Shown here one piece after another: positions 1-8,764 of a DNA stretch of 44,604 nucleotides (position 1 is the first letter of the stretch; every line of letters begins with the position of its first letter). The stretch is taken from contig JAKSPT010000022.1 in NCBI GenBank assembly GCA_024404495.1, positions 1-44,604 on the forward strand, given 5' to 3'. This stretch comes from Lachnospiraceae bacterium. Its GTDB lineage: Bacteria > Bacillota > Clostridia > Oscillospirales > CAG-272. Both the position numbers and the translations under genes were made by a program. Below the pieces are notes generated by a model. It was not told the DNA's origin. It saw nothing but the letters and a program-made list of their open reading frames with translations, and did not search any database.

Positions 1-272
1 TGCCTACCGATCCTACTGCAGAGGGCTGGACTTTTGATGGTTGGTATGCAGACGCCGCCTTCTCCGCGAAGTTCGATTTCAATACGGCGATTACCGCAAA
101 TACCACGGTTTACGCAAAATGGACGAAGAACTCTGTTGCACCGACCGATCCGACCAACCCTCAGACCGGCGACAACAGCCATATGTTCCTGTGGATCGCG
201 CTCCTGTTTGTCAGCGGCGGCGCACTTGTCGGAACCACCGTATACGGTAAAAAAAGAAAAAGAGCTGAATAA
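1..272 (+). CDS. C-terminal end of a sortase-anchored surface protein (partial)
   Basis: The 5' part lies outside the window; the frame runs from base 3 to the TAA at 270-272 (89 residues visible). The first part matches the end of a Listeria-Bacteroides (InlB B-type) repeat, with the typical W-x-F-D-G-W-Y and V-Y-A-K-W pattern. A short Thr/Pro linker follows, then N-P-Q-T-G-D, a hydrophobic stretch of about 20 residues and a basic tail (KKRKR). That order is a classical cell-wall sorting signal, so the protein is probably linked to peptidoglycan by a sortase and exposed outside. Its ligand cannot be judged from this fragment. It is a useful reference for the different tail seen in the array at 15330-24919. 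Confidence 0.85.
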   Translation, partial: PTDPTAEGWTFDGWYADAAFSAKFDFNTAITANTTVYAKWTKNSVAPTDPTNPQTGDNSHMFLWIALLFVSGGALVGTTVYGKKRKRAE

Positions 273-293
273 CCGGCAATCGTAAACACACCG

Positions 294-330
294 AAGGGCG
301 GAGCGGCTCAAAACCGTCTCCGCCCTTTTC
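294..330 (+). terminator. Rho-independent terminator of the surface-protein gene
   Basis: Arms AAGGGCGGAG and CTCCGCCCTT enclose a 14-nt loop and end in a short T run, 22 nt after the stop codon. Confidence 0.8.
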
Positions 331-331
331 A

Positions 332-556
332 ATGAAGAAGATACCGCTTATGTCAGAAACACCGGAGCGCCCCGCTATATCCGGGGCGGAATATAACAGA
401 CGGCTTGCCGCAAGGAGAAAGACACAGCGAAGAAGGAGAATCCGTACCGGGATCATCACGCTGCTTGTGCCGGCTGTTCTGATCGTCGGCATTGTGTTAA
501 TTTGAAAAAGCTGTTCTGCTGACAAATCCATTGTCGGAACATGGGATTATGATAAG
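332..556 (+). pseudogene. Remnant of a small membrane-anchored lipocalin-like protein
   Basis: An ATG at 332 (or 350) opens a short frame with an Arg/Lys-rich stretch and a hydrophobic end (ITLLVPAVLIVGIVLI), stopped by TGA at 503-505. The same frame continues past the stop with SCSADKSIVGTWDYD. That resembles the start of small lipocalin-like proteins, where a membrane segment is followed by a G-T-W strand. After about residue 75 the similarity vanishes. My reading is a gene broken by a nonsense codon and then truncated. The alternative is a real 57-residue tail-anchored peptide (332-505). No clear ribosome site precedes either start, as the terminator ends just upstream. Confidence 0.4.
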
Positions 557-592
557 AGGTGCGTTTGTCATCACCAGCTTTTTCCTCAAAGA

Positions 593-637
593 TTAAAAAT
601 AGTGGAGTCTTACCTTGGTAGGCAAAACTCCACTATT
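593..637 (-). terminator. Terminator of the minus-strand membrane-protein gene
   Basis: A perfect 11-bp inverted repeat (AATAGTGGAGT at 598-608, ACTCCACTATT at 627-637), with a small inner stem. Read on the minus strand it ends in a T run (TTTTTAATC). It lies about 80 nt past the stop of the gene at 716-2842. Confidence 0.65.
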
Positions 638-715
638 GTCTTTGAAGGGGTGAATGGTTTAACTTATGCCAACACCACCAGATTCGAGATAACCCATTTT
701 ACGCCCTCTTTTTCT

Positions 716-2842
716 TTATTTCCAGAAAACGAAGAGACTTTCAAAGACCTTGACGAGCGCCTTGAGCACCGGCGTCGCCACCGCGGTCTCGGTATAGGAA
801 TAATGAAGCGCGAAGGAGACGAGGAGGGCGGGAAGAACGGCAAGGACGAGCAGCTTTTCCGCGATCCTGCGTTTTTCCCCGAACTCGCAGGTCTGCCACA
901 GGAAGAAGGCGACCGAGAGCGCGCCGAGGAGGATCTGCCACGAGAAATCGACGCAGTACCGCGCGCCGTAGCCGCTTTCCCAGATCGACCACAGAATGAC
1001 GGCGGGACAGAGGACCGACACGGCGGCGATGACGAGGAACGCCTGCGCGCGGCTGCTCTTCGTCAGCGAGCTCTTCGACCGCTTCACCGCACGTCCCGCG
1101 TACAGGAAGGAGAGGACGGGGAGCGCGCGCCACACGATGCCGATCGCCGATTTGTTGGCGATGAAATAGTAGCCGTTGACGCCGAGCGTCTCGAAATTCG
1201 AGTGGATGAAGGGGAAGGTGAGGTCGAGCCCCGGGAAGGAGAAGAGGTAATTCCACACCCCGATCAGCACGAAGCGGAGATGGAATTCCGAGCGGGTGAA
1301 GTCGTTGATCGTCAGCGAATACTGAATGCCGAAATCAAGCGGGGAATCGAAGCGTGCCCAGTTGTACCACATCTGTACGCCGCCGATCAGAACGTAGGGC
1401 AGGAGCGCCGCGAGCAGATATTTCACGGCCTCCTTTTTGTCTTTCCAAACCTTCTTCAGCCCGAAGAAGAGGAAGAACAGGGAGGCGACGCAGTAAACGG
1501 CGAGGGTCGGACGGCAGAGGACGCCGAGCGCGAGGAAGACCGTCGCGGCGGCAGCCCGTCCCTTTTTCGGCTTCCCGCCTCCGAGAAGATCGGCGGAAAG
1601 CAGATAATAGAAGCCCGCCGTGGTGCAGAGGAAGCCCGAGCTCTGCGCGATCTCGTAGAAGAGCGGGTTTGCGAGACAGTACCAGATCCCGCTCGACGCC
1701 TGCGCGATGAAAAGCCCCGCGGCAGCCATTCTTACGGTGATCTTCGGGAAGAATTTCTTCACGAAGGTCAGGTACAGAAGCGTTAAGAAGATGATGCCGC
1801 CGCCCGAGAAGAGGAGGCACGCCTCCGCGGTCGGGAAATAGCATCCGGTCAGCAGATGATAGGGCAGGAAGAGGAGCAGCACCGGAGCGATGCCGTAATA
1901 CGAATAATACTTTCCGTCGTAGAGGCAGTGGTCCCAGAGGGCGCTGACGTTCTGATTGCTCCTTGCGTACCAGTCGTAGGGGTTCTCCATCGCGAGCAGC
2001 TCTTCGGAGGGCTCGGCGAGGAGGGAGACCTGACCGGCTTCAAAGGCGTCGACCAGCTCCTTTGTGATCTGATTACCCGTCTGCGACCGGAAATCGGAAA
2101 GGACGCCGCCCGAACGGCCGATCTGCGTGAGGGTGATCATAAAGAGGGCGATCAGCAGACAGACGCAGGTCGTGACCCTGCCGATATCGCCGAGGACTTC
2201 TCCGTTTTCCTTCACTCTGCCCGAAAGGGCGGGGGAGAGGAGGAGCCAGAGGAGTAGCGCGATCGGAAGGAAGAGCAGGAGCAGACGGGTGGGCGAGAAG
2301 ACGAGGGGAACCGGGCGGTTGATCTCGATCTTCGTCACCGCATAGCCGTCCGCCGTCGCCGCGGCGGGGAAGTGCAGGCGGAGCGAGCCGACCCTGCCGG
2401 AAAACTCGCAGACCATTACCTCGGAGCGCGCGTCGCCGTGGATCACCGTCTTCGAGGCGATCGAATTGCGGTAGGGGGCGCTCGTTTCGTCGGTGATATC
2501 GGCGGTGACGTCGGCGGTGATCATGCTTTCGGGCAGCTCGAGCGAGACCGAAACGGTGCCGACCCGTTTGTTCAGGTCGGGAAAGGTCACGGTCGCGCGG
2601 CGGTCGCCGACGGTGCCGTCGGCGTCGATCAGATTCCGCTCTGCGTCGGCAAGGGAAAGCTCCTCCCGCTCGTAATCACCGAACCAAAGGTGAAAGGAGG
2701 ACGCGTTGAAGATCACGATCTCGGCGGCAAAGAGGACGCCGAGCGTGACGAGAAACGCTTTTTTCAGCTTTTTCGTTTTGGGGAGGTAAGTACTCCCGAC
2801 GGCGAGGAGGATCAGGAACAGAAAATAGAGAAACGTCCGCAT
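716..2842 (-). CDS. Large multi-pass membrane protein, GT-C glycosyltransferase-like
   Basis: 708 residues. Two N-terminal hydrophobic helices flank a basic KTKKLKK turn. Then comes an outside beta-rich region (about 60-185), and from about 185 to the end a series of roughly ten or more membrane segments. The motif YDGKYYSYYGIAPVLLLFLP, after an N-P-Y-D-W-Y-A-R-S-N segment, is typical of bacterial polytopic proteins related to lipid-linked sugar transferases (GT-C fold). I see no proven catalytic pair, so transfer of a sugar or other group to an envelope polymer is inference. Its ATG lies one base past the stop of the upstream glycosylase gene, so the two are probably translated together, although no functional link is obvious. 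Confidence 0.75.
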   Translation of the reverse strand: MRTFLYFLFLILLAVGSTYLPKTKKLKKAFLVTLGVLFAAEIVIFNASSFHLWFGDYEREELSLADAERNLIDADGTVGDRRATVTFPDLNKRVGTVSVSLELPESMITADVTADITDETSAPYRNSIASKTVIHGDARSEVMVCEFSGRVGSLRLHFPAAATADGYAVTKIEINRPVPLVFSPTRLLLLFLPIALLLWLLLSPALSGRVKENGEVLGDIGRVTTCVCLLIALFMITLTQIGRSGGVLSDFRSQTGNQITKELVDAFEAGQVSLLAEPSEELLAMENPYDWYARSNQNVSALWDHCLYDGKYYSYYGIAPVLLLFLPYHLLTGCYFPTAEACLLFSGGGIIFLTLLYLTFVKKFFPKITVRMAAAGLFIAQASSGIWYCLANPLFYEIAQSSGFLCTTAGFYYLLSADLLGGGKPKKGRAAAATVFLALGVLCRPTLAVYCVASLFFLFFGLKKVWKDKKEAVKYLLAALLPYVLIGGVQMWYNWARFDSPLDFGIQYSLTINDFTRSEFHLRFVLIGVWNYLFSFPGLDLTFPFIHSNFETLGVNGYYFIANKSAIGIVWRALPVLSFLYAGRAVKRSKSSLTKSSRAQAFLVIAAVSVLCPAVILWSIWESGYGARYCVDFSWQILLGALSVAFFLWQTCEFGEKRRIAEKLLVLAVLPALLVSFALHYSYTETAVATPVLKALVKVFESLFVFWK

Positions 2843-2843
2843 T

Positions 2844-3407
2844 TCAGTACCCGAGACCCTTCAGCACGGCGTAGCGCTGTGCGATCAGCTTCATATCCTC
2901 CATCATTTCGGGCTTACGGCGCGGATCGCGGAGGAGAAGCGAGGGATGATAGACCGCGCAGATCTCGTAATTATCCTTTTTGACCCATATCCCGTGCTCC
3001 TTCGTGATGCGGAAATCGGGCTTGATCAGCCGCATCGCGGCGATCCTGCCGAGGCAGACGACGAGCGGGGGTCTGATAAGGTCGATCTGTGCCTGCAGAT
3101 AGCCGATGCAGGCGTCCTCCTCCGCCGGGAGGGGATCGCGGTTTTTCGGCGGGCGGCATTTCAGAATGTTGGCGATGTAGATATCCTCTCTCGGGATATC
3201 GACGGCTTCGAGAAACCGGTCAAAGAGCTTTCCGGCGGCGCCGACGAAGGGCTCGCCCTTCAGATCCTCCTGCTCGCCGGGCGCTTCCCCGACGAAAAGG
3301 ATCCCGGTCTTTCTGTTGCCCACGCCGAAAACGGTGTTCGTTCTCGTCCGGCAAAGCTCGCATTTTTCACAGGTCCTGCAGGACTGTTCCAGTTCTTCCC
3401 AGGTCAT
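2844..3407 (-). CDS. udg: Uracil-DNA glycosylase, family 4 (Fe-S type)
   Basis: 187 residues, normal length for the family. It removes uracil from DNA as the first step of base-excision repair. The family marks are present: an N-terminal Cys pair (C13, C16) and a second pair (C84 in K-C-R-P-P, C100) as likely [4Fe-4S] ligands, the active-site motif G-E-A-P-G (40-44), and the H-P-S motif (H154) near the C-terminus. A GGAGG sits 10 nt before the ATG. Upstream, at 3442-3484, is the terminator of the aminotransferase operon, so this gene either has its own weak promoter (a TAAAAT sequence lies just before the ribosome site) or depends on read-through. Confidence 0.93.
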   Translation of the reverse strand: MTWEELEQSCRTCEKCELCRTRTNTVFGVGNRKTGILFVGEAPGEQEDLKGEPFVGAAGKLFDRFLEAVDIPREDIYIANILKCRPPKNRDPLPAEEDACIGYLQAQIDLIRPPLVVCLGRIAAMRLIKPDFRITKEHGIWVKKDNYEICAVYHPSLLLRDPRRKPEMMEDMKLIAQRYAVLKGLGY

Positions 3408-3441
3408 AAAATCGTTTCCTCCGCTATTTTATTCTGACGCA

Positions 3442-3484
3442 AAACGGGGAAAAATGCAGCCATACGGCCGGTTTTTCCCCGTTT
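3442..3484 (-). terminator. Hairpin at the end of the aromatic amino-acid operon
   Basis: Perfect 13-bp arms (AAACGGGGAAAAA at 3442-3454 and TTTTTCCCCGTTT at 3472-3484) lie directly after the aminotransferase stop. The T run past the stem on the minus strand is short. Confidence 0.6.
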
Positions 3485-3488
3485 CGGC

Positions 3489-4655
3489 TTATTTCATGAT
3501 CTTGCCGAGGTTGGAAAGACGCTCCAGCGCCTCGTAAAGCGTTTCGTCCTTCTTGGCAAAGTGGACGCGGACGATGTTGTTCACGTCCTCGTTGAAGAAG
3601 GAGGTGCCGGGTACGCAGGCGACGCCGACCTCTCTTGCCATCTTTTCGCAGAATTCCACGTCGGTCTGTCCCTTTTTCAGATAGGGACCGATGTCGGCGA
3701 GGACGAAGTACGCGCCCTGCGGATCGGTGAAGGGGATGCCGATATCGCGGAGCCCGTCGGTGAAGAGCTTCTTCATGTGGGCGTAGTGATCGCCGAATTC
3801 CTTATAGTAGCTGTCGGGCATATCGAGACCGACGACGGCGGCTTCCATCAGCGGGGACGCGGCGCCGACCGTGTCGAAATCGTGGTACTGCTTGATGCGG
3901 TCCATCAGATGCTTCGGCGCGATCGCGTAGCCGAGACGCCAGCCGGTGATCGAATAGGTCTTCGAGAGGGAGGAGCAGGAAACGGTGCGCTCCCACATTC
4001 CGGGCAGGCTGTTCATATAGACGTGCTTGTGTCCCTCGTAAACGATATGCTCGTAGACCTCGTCCATGATCGCGTAGACGTCGTATTTCTTGCAGAGGTC
4101 GGCGATGAAGGTCAGCTCCTCATAGGTGAAGACCTTGCCGCTCGGGTTGGACGGGTTGCAGATCAGGATCGCTTTCGCGCCGGAGCGGAAGGCGTCCTCG
4201 AGGACGGCGGGATCAAAGTTGAAGGACGGCGGGACGAGCGGGACGAAGACCGGCTCGCAGTCCGCCATGATCGCCTGCGCGCGGTAGTTCTCGAAATAGG
4301 GCGAGAACATAATGATTTTGTCGCCCGGATTGGTGAGGGCGAAGATCGTATCGACCATCGCCTCGGTGGAGCCGATGGTGACGACCATTTCGGTCTCGGT
4401 ATCGAGCGTTCTGCCCATGAATCTGCCGCACTTGCGGGCGAGGGCGGCACGGAAATTGGGCGCGCCCATCGTGATCGGATACTGATGAGGACCGATCGCC
4501 GAGATCTCGGCGAGACGGGCGGTGATCTCCTTCGGCGGATCAAAATCCGGGAAGCCCTGCGCCAGATTGATGGCGCCGCACGAAAGGGCGATCCTCGTCA
4601 TCCGGCGGATGACGGAATCGGTGAAGAGTTTATTTTTTCTGCTTAATTCCTGCAT
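3489..4655 (-). CDS. Class I/II PLP-dependent aminotransferase (probably aromatic)
   Basis: 388 residues, full length for fold-type I aminotransferases. Visible marks: NLAQGFPDF near residue 30, the substrate/PLP loop C-N-P-S-N-P-S-G (166-173), D198-E199 as the PLP pyridine-binding pair, S-L-S-K-T-Y-S with the PLP lysine K232, and the W-R-L-G motif (R240). The family moves an amino group from an amino acid to a keto acid. As the last gene of an operon with IorAB and phenylacetate-CoA ligase, its likely job is to make phenylpyruvate, hydroxyphenylpyruvate or indolepyruvate in the cytoplasm. Substrate choice cannot be read from sequence. The ribosome site before the ATG is weak, so it may depend on translation of the ACT gene 18 nt upstream. 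Confidence 0.92.
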   Translation of the reverse strand: MQELSRKNKLFTDSVIRRMTRIALSCGAINLAQGFPDFDPPKEITARLAEISAIGPHQYPITMGAPNFRAALARKCGRFMGRTLDTETEMVVTIGSTEAMVDTIFALTNPGDKIIMFSPYFENYRAQAIMADCEPVFVPLVPPSFNFDPAVLEDAFRSGAKAILICNPSNPSGKVFTYEELTFIADLCKKYDVYAIMDEVYEHIVYEGHKHVYMNSLPGMWERTVSCSSLSKTYSITGWRLGYAIAPKHLMDRIKQYHDFDTVGAASPLMEAAVVGLDMPDSYYKEFGDHYAHMKKLFTDGLRDIGIPFTDPQGAYFVLADIGPYLKKGQTDVEFCEKMAREVGVACVPGTSFFNEDVNNIVRVHFAKKDETLYEALERLSNLGKIMK

Positions 4656-4673
4656 TTTTCATTCACGCTCTTT

Positions 4674-5093
4674 TCAGCAAAATTCGTCCATCCGGTATTC
4701 GGGATGGGACGCGAGGAGGGCGTCGAGCTTTTCGGGGTCCTCCACGCGCATGATCATGATCGCTTTGCCCGCCGATTCCGAGAAGACCGAGTACATATAG
4801 CCCACGTTCAGCCCGGCGTCCGCCATCAGGGCAAGCAGACCGGAAAGTCCGCCCGGACGGTCGGGAACGGCGACGGCGCTGACCGGGGTGACCGAAATGA
4901 CGTAATCCTCGGCGGAAAGGATCGCTGCTGCCTTGCGCTGATCGTTCGAGATGAAGCGGATGATGCCGTAATCCGAGGTCTCCGCAATGTTGAGGGCGCG
5001 GAGATCGACGCCGTTCTCCGAGAGGAGACGGGTGATCGCCGAGAGCTCCCCGGTGCGGTTTTCGAGAAAGACGGAAATCTGATTCAAGGTCAT
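4674..5093 (-). CDS. Tandem ACT-domain protein
   Basis: 139 residues made of two ACT domains in a row. The first (about 3-65) starts with QISVFLENRTGELSAITRLL, the second (about 70-135) with AVPDRPGGLSGLLALMADAG. ACT domains bind small ligands, usually amino acids, and regulate a partner. Free-standing two-ACT proteins next to phenylacetate-CoA ligase and IorAB are a recurrent arrangement in anaerobes, and sensing of an aromatic amino acid is a fair guess. It has a good ribosome site (GGAGGATACGAT before ATG) and lies between paaK (15-nt gap) and the aminotransferase (18-nt gap). Confidence 0.9.
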   Translation of the reverse strand: MTLNQISVFLENRTGELSAITRLLSENGVDLRALNIAETSDYGIIRFISNDQRKAAAILSAEDYVISVTPVSAVAVPDRPGGLSGLLALMADAGLNVGYMYSVFSESAGKAIMIMRVEDPEKLDALLASHPEYRMDEFC

Positions 5094-5108
5094 ATCGTAT
5101 CCTCCTGT

Positions 5109-6410
5109 TCAGATCTTTCGTTTGTCAATGACACGGATGGCTTTTCCCTCGCTTCTCTCGATCGACTTGGGCGCGACGAGGCGGACCTTCGCGCTGATGC
5201 CCAGCATCGCCTTGAGAGCGGAGAGAATGTTCTTTTCGATGGCGGTGATCTTGCCGAGCTCGTCCGAGAAATTCTCGGCGGTCATTTCGACGAGGACCTC
5301 GATCGTATCGGTCGCGTTCACGCGGTCGACGACGATCTGATAGTTCGACGTATAGCCGAGCTCCATCAGCACGGTTTCGATCTGGGAAGGGAAGACGTTG
5401 ACGCCCTTGACGATCAGCATATCGTCGGTGCGGCCCATCGGCTTCGACATTTTGAGAAAGGTGCGTCCGCAGGAGCATTTTCCGCGGTGCAGGACGCAGA
5501 TATCGCGGGTGCGGTAGCGGATGAGCGGGAACGCCGCCTTATCGACCGAGGTGAAGACCAGCTCGCCCTTTTCCCCTTCGGGGAGGACCTTTCCGGTCTC
5601 GGGGTCGATGATCTCGGCGATGAAGTGGTCCTCGTTGATATGCATCCCGTTCTGCTCACAGCATTCAAACGCGACGCCGGGACCGCTGATCTCGGTCAGA
5701 CCGTAGATATCGTAGGCTTTGAGCCCGAGGGTCTTTTCGATGTCGCGGCGCATTTCCTCGCTCCACGCCTCCGCGCCGAAGATGCCGGCGCGCAGGTGGA
5801 TGCGATCGGAAAGACCGCGCTCCTTCACGCATTCGCCGAGGTATTGGGCGTAGGACGGGGTGCAGCAGAGGAAGGTGGTGCCGAGATCCTCCATGAACTG
5901 GAGCTGACGGTCGGTGTTGCCCGACGACATCGGCAGGGTCATGCAGCCGACCTTGTGGCTGCCGCCGTGGAGCCCCGCGCCTCCGGTGAAGAGACCGTAG
6001 CCGTAGCAGACCTGAAGCACGTCGTCCGCCGTGCCGCCCGCCGCCGTGATGGCGCGCGCGCAGCAGTCCTCCCAGAGGTCGATATCCTCCTTCGTGTAGA
6101 AGGCGACGACCCGTTTCCCGGTGGTGCCGGAGGTGGACTGGATGCGGACGCAGTCCTTACGCGGTACGGCGAGGAAGCCGTAGGGATAGGCGTCGCGCAG
6201 GTCGTCCTTCGTTAAGAAGGGAAGCTTGTACAGATCGTCACGGGACTTGATATCGTCCGGGGTGACGCCCGCCTCTTCCATCTTTTTGCGGTAATAGGGG
6301 AGATCGTTCCAGACGTGGCGCACCTGCTTTACCAGCCGCTCGTCCTGCCATTTCCGGAGGGTCTCCGGGGAGGCGGTCTCGATCTCCTTCTGATAATACT
6401 GATTTTCCAT
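5109..6410 (-). CDS. paaK: Phenylacetate-CoA ligase (AMP-forming, PaaK-like)
   Basis: 433 residues, the usual size. The ANL-family marks are present: the ATP loop QSTSGTTGKRVVAFYTKED near residue 95, Y-G-L-T-E-I-S-G (about 240), R-Y-R-T-R-D (about 305), and G-R-T-D-D-M-L-I-V-K-G-V-N-V-F-P hinge region near 330. It joins an aryl acid to CoA using ATP, or may run in reverse to release the acid. C-x-C-G-R-T (about 315) is a common short Cys cluster in anaerobic members. The gene lies 17 nt after iorB, so the ligase, IorAB and aminotransferase form one metabolic unit. Phenylacetate, hydroxyphenylacetate and indoleacetate are all possible substrates. Confidence 0.93.
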   Translation of the reverse strand: MENQYYQKEIETASPETLRKWQDERLVKQVRHVWNDLPYYRKKMEEAGVTPDDIKSRDDLYKLPFLTKDDLRDAYPYGFLAVPRKDCVRIQSTSGTTGKRVVAFYTKEDIDLWEDCCARAITAAGGTADDVLQVCYGYGLFTGGAGLHGGSHKVGCMTLPMSSGNTDRQLQFMEDLGTTFLCCTPSYAQYLGECVKERGLSDRIHLRAGIFGAEAWSEEMRRDIEKTLGLKAYDIYGLTEISGPGVAFECCEQNGMHINEDHFIAEIIDPETGKVLPEGEKGELVFTSVDKAAFPLIRYRTRDICVLHRGKCSCGRTFLKMSKPMGRTDDMLIVKGVNVFPSQIETVLMELGYTSNYQIVVDRVNATDTIEVLVEMTAENFSDELGKITAIEKNILSALKAMLGISAKVRLVAPKSIERSEGKAIRVIDKRKI

Positions 6411-6427
6411 CGGTTTTTCCTTCGTTT

Positions 6428-7000
6428 TTACGCGTTTTTGCCGAGAAGGAACGCCTTTTTATTGACCGCGAGGAACTTTTCGGGCACGCTCTCTTCGATG
6501 GCGACCATCCATTCCTCTTCGGTGAAATCAAAGTAACGGGAGAGAACGCCGAGAAGGACGAGATTGACCGCCTTTGCGGTGCCCGCCTGCTCCGCGAGGG
6601 AGAGCGCGTCGACGCAGTCGAGCGCGATGCCCTTTTCCCGCATTTTTTCTTCCAGCGCCTCGGGGTACTGCGCCGCTCCGGTGATGACCGGCATCGGGTT
6701 GACCTTGCGGGAGTTGGTGACGATCCTGCCGCCCTCTTTCAGGAAGGCGGTATAGCGCGCCGCCTCGAGCAGCTCGAAGGAGACGATGAAATCCGCCTCG
6801 CCCCGGTCGATGACGGGGGAATAGACGCGGCTGCCGTAACGGACGTAGGTGACGACCGATCCGCCGCGCTGGCTCATTCCGTGGACCTCGCTGACCTTGA
6901 CGTCGTAGCCCTTCGAGAGAAGGATGCGTCCGAGCAGCTTGGAGGCGAGAAGGGTGCCCTGACCGCCGACGCCGACGATCATGATATTAACGGTCTTCAT
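6428..7000 (-). CDS. iorB: Indolepyruvate:ferredoxin oxidoreductase, beta subunit
   Basis: 190 residues. The start is the ATG at 7000, giving MKTVNIMIVGVGGQGTLLAS. It overlaps the iorA stop by four bases (ATGA) and follows AAAGGAG; a longer reading upstream would only copy iorA sequence in another frame. The G-V-G-G-Q-G start and the H-G-M-S-Q-R-G-G-S-V motif (about 40-50) are those of the gamma-type subunit of 2-oxoacid:ferredoxin oxidoreductases. With IorA it oxidises arylpyruvates to aryl-acetyl-CoA, CO2 and reduced ferredoxin. The overlap indicates coupled translation and a fixed subunit ratio. Confidence 0.95.
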   Translation of the reverse strand: MKTVNIMIVGVGGQGTLLASKLLGRILLSKGYDVKVSEVHGMSQRGGSVVTYVRYGSRVYSPVIDRGEADFIVSFELLEAARYTAFLKEGGRIVTNSRKVNPMPVITGAAQYPEALEEKMREKGIALDCVDALSLAEQAGTAKAVNLVLLGVLSRYFDFTEEEWMVAIEESVPEKFLAVNKKAFLLGKNA

Positions 7001-8745
7001 TTCGCGCTCTCCTTTCTGCCTTCGAGTGCGCCGAACTTGCAAAGCTGTCCGCAGACGCCGCAGCCGGTGCAGAGGGTGTTGTCGATCTTCACTCTGCCGT
7101 TTTCCATCGAGATCGCCGGGCAGCCGATCTTCATGCAGGCGCGGCAGCCGCGGCATTTGGCGGCGTCCGCGGTGATCGGACCGGGATGCTTCACGTATTT
7201 GAGGAGGGCGCAGGGACGTCTCGAAATGATGACCGAGGGCGCCTCGGCGGCGACCTCCTCCCGGATCGCCTCCTCGCATTCGGCGAGGTCATAGGGATCG
7301 ACGACGCGGACCCGTTCGATGCCGACCGCGCGGCAGAGCGCTTCGAGGTCGATCTTCGACGCCGGATCGCCCTTGAGGTTGAATCCGGTCGTGGGGTTCT
7401 GCTGATGACCGGTCATACCGGTGATCGAGTTGTCGAGGATGATGACGGTGGCGTGGGAATCGTTGTAGGCGACGTTGACGAGCCCGGTGATGCCCGAGTG
7501 CATGAAGGTCGAATCGCCGATGACGGCGACCGTCTTCTTCGCGGCGTCGCTGCCGCTCGCCTTGACGAAGCCGTGGAGACCGGAGACCGACGCGCCCATG
7601 CAGATCGTGGAGTCGATCGCCGAGAGGGGCGCGACGGCGCCGAGGGTATAGCAGCCGATGTCGCCGAGAACGGTGAGCTTCAGCTTGTTCAGAACGTAGA
7701 AGAGACCGCGGTGCGGGCAGCCCGCACACATGACCGGCGGACGGTTCGGGATCTCGCAGTCCATCGCGGGACCCTCCGCCGCCTCAACGCCCATCGCCTT
7801 CGCGACGGCGTTGGTCGAAAGCTCGCCGATGCCCGTGAAGAGCTCCTTGCCGGTGACCTCAAGCCCGAGGCAGCGGCAATGGGTCTCGATGATCCCGTCC
7901 AGCTCCTCGACGACGATCAGCTTCCCGACGGAGGCGGCGAATTCCTTGATCGATTCGACCGGCATCGGGTTGATCATCCCGAGCTTGAAGACCGGATACC
8001 GATCCCCGAAGACCTCCTTGACGTACTGATAGGAGGTGGAGGAGGTCAGGAAGCCGAGCGAACGGTCGCTCCCTTCCTCAACGCGGTTGAAATAGCAGTG
8101 CTCGGCGTATTCGGTGAGCTTTTTCGTCCGTTCCTCCACGAACGGGTGGCGGAGCTTGGCGTAGCCGGGCATCATGACGTATTTCGCCGGATTCTTGATG
8201 TACTGCCGCCTCGACGCTTCCTTGCGCTCGCTTGTAACGACGATGCTCTGGGAGTGGGCGACGCGGGTGCACATTTTCAGAATGACCGGGGTATCGAAGG
8301 TTTCGGAAAGCTCGTAGGCGAGCTTGGTGAAGGCGAGCGCCTCGCCGGAATCGGCAGGCTCGAGCATCGGCAGCTTCGCCGCGATCGCGTAGTGGCGGGA
8401 ATCCTGCTCGTTCTGCGAGGAGTGCATCCCGGCGTCGTCGGCGACGGCGATGATCATACCTGCGTTGACGCCGGTATAGGAGATCGTGAAAAGCGGGTCG
8501 GCGGCAACGTTCATGCCGACGTGCTTCATCCCGCAGAAGCTTCTGACGCCCGAAAGGGACGCGCCGAAGGCGGATTCCATCGCGACCTTTTCGTTCGGCG
8601 CCCATTCGGCGTAGATCTCGGGATAGGTCGCCGCCGCCTCGGTGATCTCGGTGCTCGGCGTTCCGGGATAACTGGAAACGAAGGAGCAGCCCGCCTCGTA
8701 AAGACCGCGCGCGACCGCTTCGTTTCCGAGCAGCAGTTTTTTCAT
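6997..8745 (-). CDS. iorA: Indolepyruvate:ferredoxin oxidoreductase, alpha subunit
   Basis: 582 residues, normal for IorA. Order: N-terminal pyruvate-oxidoreductase-type domain with S-Y-P-G-T-P-S-T-E-I; central domain; a TPP-binding part with C-A-G-C-P-H-R-G, G-D-I-G-C-Y-T-L-G and G-D-S-T-F (about 340-430); and a C-terminal ferredoxin-like domain with two Cys clusters (C-R-G-C-R-A-C-M-K-I-G-C-P and C-T-G-C-G-V-C-G-Q-L-C) for two [4Fe-4S] clusters. It catalyses the TPP-dependent oxidative decarboxylation of arylpyruvates, with electrons leaving through ferredoxin. It lies 19 nt after the acyl-CoA synthetase gene and overlaps iorB. Confidence 0.96.
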   Translation of the reverse strand: MKKLLLGNEAVARGLYEAGCSFVSSYPGTPSTEITEAAATYPEIYAEWAPNEKVAMESAFGASLSGVRSFCGMKHVGMNVAADPLFTISYTGVNAGMIIAVADDAGMHSSQNEQDSRHYAIAAKLPMLEPADSGEALAFTKLAYELSETFDTPVILKMCTRVAHSQSIVVTSERKEASRRQYIKNPAKYVMMPGYAKLRHPFVEERTKKLTEYAEHCYFNRVEEGSDRSLGFLTSSTSYQYVKEVFGDRYPVFKLGMINPMPVESIKEFAASVGKLIVVEELDGIIETHCRCLGLEVTGKELFTGIGELSTNAVAKAMGVEAAEGPAMDCEIPNRPPVMCAGCPHRGLFYVLNKLKLTVLGDIGCYTLGAVAPLSAIDSTICMGASVSGLHGFVKASGSDAAKKTVAVIGDSTFMHSGITGLVNVAYNDSHATVIILDNSITGMTGHQQNPTTGFNLKGDPASKIDLEALCRAVGIERVRVVDPYDLAECEEAIREEVAAEAPSVIISRRPCALLKYVKHPGPITADAAKCRGCRACMKIGCPAISMENGRVKIDNTLCTGCGVCGQLCKFGALEGRKESAK

Positions 8746-8764
8746 ATCTGATCGTTTCCTCTCT

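Noticed and set aside
602..1786. A 394-codon open frame on the plus strand, charged and rich in Glu/Arg
   Set aside because: It is the antisense shadow of the membrane-protein gene (716-2842, minus), with no signal, domain or ribosome site.
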